Source of the DNA: Granulicella arctica
GTDB taxonomy: Bacteria > Acidobacteriota > Terriglobia > Terriglobales > Acidobacteriaceae
NCBI RefSeq assembly: GCF_025685605.1
Contig: NZ_JAGTUT010000001.1
Span: 3,534,001-3,598,000 of the forward strand
Length of the DNA stretch: 64,000 nt
Direction of reading: 5' to 3'
Shown: in pieces, positions 59,402 through 64,000 of the stretch
Position numbering within the stretch: the stretch's first letter is position 1
How the letters are laid out: every line of letters starts with the position of its first letter
Made by a program: the position numbers and the translations under genes
The notes under the pieces: generated by a model
What the model was told of the DNA's origin: nothing
Database searches by the model: none
What the model saw: only the letters and a program-made list of their open reading frames with translations

Positions 59402-62083
59402 TTGGAACAGACCTCCGACCTAGCCTCATTTGCGGGCAAAATTCTTCTTGCCTCTAGCTTTTTTCTGCCTTTGATCGGCTGCGCTGTACAAGGGCCTTCG
59501 AGCTCCGAAACAGGAAACGTGATGCCGCTGGCGAGCATGACCAGCATGATCTTCTCCGAAGCCTCGCTTCTGCCCATCAGTCAGTCGCTGACGGTTATGG
59601 GTCACAATTCAGATGGAATTACGGCGGTGGCCTCGCCCGCTGTATTTACCGTCGCTGCGGTCCAGCCATGTCTTCAAGGTATCGCCGTTTGCCAGCTTGC
59701 GATTACCTTCACTCCGAAGGGACCGGGTACCGTTGCAGGATCGCTCTTGTTGACCGACATGGCTACCGGCCTGGTCGCAACTGTTCCCTTGACCGGGACT
59801 GATTCCCTTGCGACCTCTGCACCGGTCGTCACTCCGGCGAGTCTTAGCTTTACGGCCCCCATCGGGGGGACCACTCCGCTTCAGTTGGCAATCGTAAACT
59901 CCCCCAGCGGTGATCCGATCTCTGCTCAGCTCACTGCTTCTTCGACCAGTTTCCATCTTCCACAGGCGTCGACCTGCGGTTCAGGGGTACCCATTTGTCA
60001 GATCCCGGTCCAATTCCGACCGGCGTCTGCAGGGACGTTTGCCGGATCGCTGCTTGTTACAGATACCATCACAGGTCTTTCCAGTGCAGTAAACCTGTCC
60101 GGTGTAGGAACGGCACCGCCGCCGCCGCCACCTGTTGCGAAGATTTCGGTTTCGATATCGAGCGTTACGTTCGCCGATACGGGTCTGGGTTCCACGATCG
60201 GAGGTCAGCCGATCACGGTGACTTCTTCGGGCACCGCGCCCCTGATCATCTCGGCGATCGTGCTTACGGGGGCTGATGCAGGAGAGTTCGCGGAAAAGGG
60301 TAGTTGTCTCGCGACGCTCCAGCCTGGTGCTTCCTGTACGTTGGCTGGATCGTTCTCGCCAGCGGCCTCGGGCACACGTACGGGTGCTATTCAGATCCTC
60401 AGCAACGTTGCAGCATCTCCTACGGTCATTCAGCTTACCGGGAACGGAACAGGGGTTCCGACAAACCAGTTGATTCCAGGAGCAATCGCTAACATTCCCT
60501 TCACCGAAGGTGCCGGGTCGGTCGCAAGGGATACGAGCGGCTTAGGGAACGACTGCACTTTCTCCCCTGGTGGCAACACGCCTACATGGGTGAACGGCGG
60601 CTTGCAGATGAACGACAACCTGGACGGAAACCAGCGATCCTGCGTTTTGCCAGCGAGTTCGACACTAACGGATAGTTCGACCATGAACAGCAGAACGCTG
60701 ACGATGTGTGCTTACTTCCATCCGCTCGACGCTCCAAACAATGTTGGTTATGCAACCGCCTTCGGAGGAAGCAATCGTCAGAATGTCGGCGCGCTCTGGT
60801 TGGCCGGCGCGGCGCACCCTCGAAGTGCTTATTACATGGGAGACTACTTCGGATTTGGCGGTGAACAGACGTACACCAACCAACCTCTTGTCGGTTACAA
60901 CTGCATCACCTATGCCCTTGGAAGCAACCTGGACGGGACGGTAGATCACTTCTACATCAATGGTGCAGAGGTATCCCAGTATGGAAGCCAACTGAACGTT
61001 TGGGATGGGCGCGCGGTTGGAGATTCCTACACCGTCGGAGCGCTGCCATGGGATGGTGGAGGTTTACTCTGGGGGACGGTGTACTACGTTCTGGCTTATC
61101 CTACGCAGCTAAACGCGGCGAGCATCGCGCACAACAACCTCATTCTCCAGCAGTCGGCGTTCTACAGTCGCGGACTTGGGGCTCTTCATGTCCAGAGCAC
61201 CACGACTGCAAATGTATTAGTCGTCGATGGCGACTCGCTCACCAATGAGACGCCAGGGGATGTCACGCCGTACCCATACCTGCTCAACCTAACGACTCCA
61301 TTTACGGTAACGGATACCGGAGTTGCCGGGAGTCTTCTAGAGACCAATTTTGCAGACGCTCCGCTGGTTGATCTTCCGTTGTACAGCCCGAATTCGAAGT
61401 TCGCGATTGTAAGTGATAATGCTGCAATCAATGATCTTGATGTGGGTGGTAGTTCGGCGCCTGCGATTATTGCGAACCGGATGCGGCTCTACGCTCTGTA
61501 CAAACAGAGTGGGTTCACCGTGATCGCTCCAACCATGTTGTCGTCACTTAATATGGACGTTCCGGTTCAATCCATCAGTGCAGGCGTGAGAGCTATGTCC
61601 GTTGCTAACGGATACTACGTCGTGGATTGGCAGAATGAACCGTGCCTTGGTGCAGTGGGAGCTTATGCAAATCCTGTCTGTAATTTCTTCCAAGGCGACG
61701 GTATACACCCAAGTCAGGCTGGCGAGAACGAGATGGCTGCCCTGTATTCGAACGTTGTCAACTACATCACGGGAGCAACGGCGGCTGATCCAACCGTCGT
61801 AACTGCGGCGACGTACGGTATCGCTCCAGCGGATCGATTCCTGTCGACTCAGGGGACGACCTCACAGGTGCTTACGCTTCCATCGTGCTATGGCTGGAGC
61901 ACGACGACCCCGTTCACGATCAGCAACGTGAATACCTCTGGAAACGTCACGTTGAGTGCTTCGGGTGGCTTCCTGTTGAACGATGCCTCTGTACCGGTTG
62001 TGGTGCCAGGGCGGGGTTCGATCCAGGTGTACGCCGATATTGTCTCGCAGACAGCTTCGGGTTGTGCCTGGCACACGAAGTAA
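59402..62083 (+). CDS. Surface lipoprotein with choice-of-anchor repeats, LamG-like region and SGNH hydrolase domain
   Basis: An 893-residue protein, TTG start. The lipobox LPLIGC has Cys27 as the acylation site, so the protein is lipid-anchored. Residues 50-345 carry three Ig-like units of the choice-of-anchor D/HYDIN kind (SLSFTAPIGGTTPLQLAI, VTFADTGLGSTIGGQPITVT, TPKGPGTVAGSLLLTD), with a six-proline linker near 240. Residues 350-600 resemble a LamG/concanavalin fold. From 605 comes an SGNH hydrolase: GDSLT with Ser612, SDNAAINDL, and DGIHPSQAGENEMAAL with Asp766 and His769. It is probably an esterase acting on surface or plant polysaccharide. Confidence 0.8.
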   Translation: MEQTSDLASFAGKILLASSFFLPLIGCAVQGPSSSETGNVMPLASMTSMIFSEASLLPISQSLTVMGHNSDGITAVASPAVFTVAAVQPCLQGIAVCQLAITFTPKGPGTVAGSLLLTDMATGLVATVPLTGTDSLATSAPVVTPASLSFTAPIGGTTPLQLAIVNSPSGDPISAQLTASSTSFHLPQASTCGSGVPICQIPVQFRPASAGTFAGSLLVTDTITGLSSAVNLSGVGTAPPPPPPVAKISVSISSVTFADTGLGSTIGGQPITVTSSGTAPLIISAIVLTGADAGEFAEKGSCLATLQPGASCTLAGSFSPAASGTRTGAIQILSNVAASPTVIQLTGNGTGVPTNQLIPGAIANIPFTEGAGSVARDTSGLGNDCTFSPGGNTPTWVNGGLQMNDNLDGNQRSCVLPASSTLTDSSTMNSRTLTMCAYFHPLDAPNNVGYATAFGGSNRQNVGALWLAGAAHPRSAYYMGDYFGFGGEQTYTNQPLVGYNCITYALGSNLDGTVDHFYINGAEVSQYGSQLNVWDGRAVGDSYTVGALPWDGGGLLWGTVYYVLAYPTQLNAASIAHNNLILQQSAFYSRGLGALHVQSTTTANVLVVDGDSLTNETPGDVTPYPYLLNLTTPFTVTDTGVAGSLLETNFADAPLVDLPLYSPNSKFAIVSDNAAINDLDVGGSSAPAIIANRMRLYALYKQSGFTVIAPTMLSSLNMDVPVQSISAGVRAMSVANGYYVVDWQNEPCLGAVGAYANPVCNFFQGDGIHPSQAGENEMAALYSNVVNYITGATAADPTVVTAATYGIAPADRFLSTQGTTSQVLTLPSCYGWSTTTPFTISNVNTSGNVTLSASGGFLLNDASVPVVVPGRGSIQVYADIVSQTASGCAWHTK

Positions 62084-62108
62084 GTCGTCCAGGGCGGAAC
62101 CAAAGAAT

Positions 62109-62138
62109 GAATAGCCGGGCCTTGTGGCTCGGCTATTC
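62109..62138 (+). terminator. Terminator after the SGNH lipoprotein gene
   Basis: GAATAGCCGGGCC and GGCTCGGCTATTC form a 13-bp stem (one G-T pair) with a TTGT loop, 25 bp after the stop codon, followed by TGCTTTGG. Confidence 0.75.
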
Positions 62139-62264
62139 TGCTTTGGATTGACTACGCCGGGCTTGCGATTAATTTGATTTAGGTGAAATCTGGGCTAAGA
62201 TTGCTGGCGTTCTTTGTGTGTGAAAACTTTTGAGCGGGTTAGCGAAGTTGAATCAAATTTCGAT

Positions 62265-63533
62265 ATGACCACGAATACTTTTTCATTTGCGGCGCGATGG
62301 AGTCGGACGCAGGTTGTTCTCGGGCTTGTGCTCGTGGTGACTGCGGTGCTCTATGGGATGCGGGTCTCGTCGAGCTTTGGGTTTCCGGATGAGATGGACT
62401 ACTACAGCATCGCGCTGAACCTGCGGCATCTCCACTTCTTCTCAATCGACGGGGTTGCACCGACGGCGATGCGGCCGCCGGGGTATCCGTGGGTAGTGGC
62501 GGCGATCCAGAGTGTGCATGAAGGCGTGAAGTTTGCGAAGTGCGTGAACCTGGTGCTGTGGCTTGCGTGTGCCGGGCTGCTGACGAGCATGACGCGCCGG
62601 TTGTTTGGCCAGCGGGCTGCGACGCTTGCGCTGCTGTTCAGCTGGTTCTACATGCTGGAGCTTTATGCTGCCGGGACGCTTTACCCGCAGGCGCTGGTGT
62701 CGACGCTGTTTCTGCTGTCGCTGTGGATGCATTTTGTGTGGCGGCGGTCGGGCGAGATGGTCGAGGCGTTGGCGCAGGCGGTGGTGTGGGCGGCGCTGAT
62801 TCTTACGGTGCCTGTTTTTTTGTTTAATCTTGTCGTCTATGGCCTATGGCTGCTCTGGCGACGGCATCGCGTGAGCGAGGTTGCGGTGATTGCGGTGATC
62901 GTTGCGGCTTCGCTGGTGGCGTGGTCGGCGCGGAACAAGGTGGTGTTTCACAGCTTCTTTGTTTCAGATAATGACGGGCTGATGCTGTTGTATGGGAACT
63001 CGCCGGAGACGGGGGCGAACACGGGGCCGCGGGTGAAGATCTGGCTGTTTGCGCCGGAGGCTGCGGCGCAGAAGGATGAGCTGGCGCGCGAGAACGGGTA
63101 TAAGCGCGCGGCGATTGCGTGGATCAAGGCGAATCCAAAGCGCGCGGCTGTGCTGTATGTGGAGAAGACGCTGAACTGGTTCAACTACCAGACGAACCTG
63201 GAGACGGCGAAGAAGGACTCCAAGGTGTACCCGCTGCTGATTGCGGGGGTTTATTATCCGCTGCTGTGCGGGGCGCTGGTGGCTCCGTTGCTGCTGCCGG
63301 GGAGACGACAGCTTATGCTGCTGTTTGCTGCGCAGTACCTTGTGGCGGCAGGGGCGTATGCGATTTATTTTACGCGGATACGGTATCGGCTGCCGTATGA
63401 CTACCTTGTGGTGATGCTTGCGGCGGCATCGGCTGCGGCTCTGTATGAACTATGGCGCGAGCGCAGGGGGCGCGGTGGTAAGGTGCATGCCGAACGGGTG
63501 GACGCTGTAAGGGCGGAAGGGCTTCGCGGCTAG
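62265..63533 (+). CDS. GT39/ArnT-like membrane glycosyltransferase
   Basis: A 422-residue inner-membrane protein with about ten helices, resembling RgtA/B/C/D and PMT-2 family transferases that use polyprenyl-phosphate sugars. The first large loop has FPDEMDYYSIALNLRHLHFF with an acidic catalytic pair (Asp-Glu), and the following MRPPGYPWVVAAIQ is a hallmark of the family. A large non-membrane loop (about 220-300) precedes the last helices. The acceptor (lipid A, arabinan or protein) is unknown. The ATG at 62265 is chosen; TTG (62214) and GTG (62220) starts would add 15-17 polar residues. No clear ribosome-binding site separates the choices. Confidence 0.85.
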   Translation: MTTNTFSFAARWSRTQVVLGLVLVVTAVLYGMRVSSSFGFPDEMDYYSIALNLRHLHFFSIDGVAPTAMRPPGYPWVVAAIQSVHEGVKFAKCVNLVLWLACAGLLTSMTRRLFGQRAATLALLFSWFYMLELYAAGTLYPQALVSTLFLLSLWMHFVWRRSGEMVEALAQAVVWAALILTVPVFLFNLVVYGLWLLWRRHRVSEVAVIAVIVAASLVAWSARNKVVFHSFFVSDNDGLMLLYGNSPETGANTGPRVKIWLFAPEAAAQKDELARENGYKRAAIAWIKANPKRAAVLYVEKTLNWFNYQTNLETAKKDSKVYPLLIAGVYYPLLCGALVAPLLLPGRRQLMLLFAAQYLVAAGAYAIYFTRIRYRLPYDYLVVMLAAASAAALYELWRERRGRGGKVHAERVDAVRAEGLRG

Positions 63534-63549
63534 GGATGATGGGGACGTT

Positions 63550-63586
63550 GAAATGCCCACCTCCTGCTATGAGGGGTGGGCATTTC
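63550..63586. terminator. Bidirectional terminator between convergent genes
   Basis: GAAATGCCCACC (63550-63561) and GGTGGGCATTTC (63575-63586) form a perfect 12-bp stem with a 13-nt loop. It lies between the GT39-like gene and the minus-strand gene that ends at 63612, with A/T-rich ends on both sides. Confidence 0.75.
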
Positions 63587-63611
63587 GCTGCGGGCGTTGC
63601 AGAACCATCGA

Positions 63612-64000
63612 CTAGCGGTGGCCGCCGCCGCCGGGATGGCCGCCGCCCTGGAAGCCGCCGCCGTGCTCGTTGCCAGCGTCATGGCCGGCGTTGCCGATGT
63701 GGCCCTGGAAGTCGTGCGCCTCGTTGCCGTGGAAGTGATTGAAGGCCTGCTCTCCACGATTCGGGAAGGGACCGTTATAGCCGTGGTGCGGATCGTAGCG
63801 ATTGTCGACGTGGCCGTAGAAGCCTCCGCGACCGTGATACCAGGGACCGGCTCCGATGAAGAGGCCGCCGTTGAACCAGTCGGGACCATAGTAGCCGTAG
63901 GGCGAACAGTTATACGGGGCGTAGTCGTAGTACCCATAGGGGCATTCGGGCGCTCCCCCACCAACGTTGATGGAAATTTGTGCCGGTGCTGTGCTGACTG
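63612..64000 (-). CDS. Tyr/Gly/His-rich secreted protein, N-terminus cut by window edge
   Basis: The reading frame enters from the right edge and ends at TAG (63612-63614), about 128 residues in view. It begins VSTAPAQISINVGGGAPE, which looks like the end of a signal peptide and the mature start. Then come CPYGYYDYAPYNCSPYGYYG, PDWFNGGLFIGAGPWYHG, and HVDNRYDPHHGYNGPF. The tail is Gly/His-rich and ends GGGHPGGGGHR. I recognise a Tyr-rich GPDWF-type exported protein without a known function. The His-rich tail could bind metal, but that is a guess. The overlapping minus-strand frame 63530-63964 is a shadow. Confidence 0.75.
   Translation of the reverse strand, partial: VSTAPAQISINVGGGAPECPYGYYDYAPYNCSPYGYYGPDWFNGGLFIGAGPWYHGRGGFYGHVDNRYDPHHGYNGPFPNRGEQAFNHFHGNEAHDFQGHIGNAGHDAGNEHGGGFQGGGHPGGGGHR

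Overview
The window looks like chromosome of a free-living, Gram-negative soil bacterium of the Acidobacteriota (Acidobacteriaceae type, such as Granulicella, Edaphobacter or Terriglobus). This is inferred from moderately high GC, an Oar-like TonB-dependent receptor with an N-terminal carboxypeptidase-regulatory domain, choice-of-anchor-type surface repeats, the futalosine menaquinone enzyme MqnA, and REP-like intergenic repeats. No prophage, insertion sequence, CRISPR array, tRNA or rRNA was seen.

Layout. 0-8.5 kb: a thiolase cut by the left edge, a SAM methyltransferase, a secreted protein, then serine dehydratase and a YjbR protein divergent from comM, a small omega-like protein and rho. 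8.7-17.7 kb: an MHYT-GGDEF-EAL c-di-GMP protein, ribE-ribD, a small protein with the Thr-Cys-His signature of toxin/CheD deamidases, and a minus-strand block cinA-plsY-gpsA-small membrane protein-ftsY. 18-27.4 kb: a PAS protein, an NHL propeller, a frameshifted outer-membrane barrel, a VOC protein, pgpA, a FUSC transporter, a secreted protein of unknown function and a membrane-anchored MutS-like ATPase. 27.4-28 kb: the SRP RNA gene, whose 3' end has been copied into a 61-bp tandem array. 28-43 kb: fabH, membrane proteins, mqnA, a MASE1-GGDEF cyclase, dprA-topA, an acyltransferase and a cNMP-domain histidine kinase. 42-50 kb: a DeoR regulator divergent from the TonB receptor, with two palindromes and a good promoter between them, followed by cutC, a GH18-like hydrolase, a sorbosone-dehydrogenase-like propeller, and rph. 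51-64 kb: a histidine kinase and sigma-54 regulator pair, a CDGSH protein, a CocE hydrolase, a NUDIX hydrolase, a mercuric-reductase-like flavoprotein, a HugZ-like protein, a large SGNH lipoprotein, a GT39-like membrane protein, and a His/Gly-rich secreted protein cut by the right edge.

Themes. Most genes are housekeeping: phospholipid synthesis (plsY, gpsA, pgpA, fabH), protein targeting (ftsY, SRP RNA), riboflavin, and DNA uptake or processing (comM, cinA-family, dprA). There are two c-di-GMP proteins. The strongest unexplained signals are the SRP-RNA-derived array, a dispersed intergenic repeat with two 129-bp copies in opposite orientation, a REP-like sequence read in frame inside the serine dehydratase gene, the deamidase-signature protein, and the DeoR/TonB-receptor operator region.
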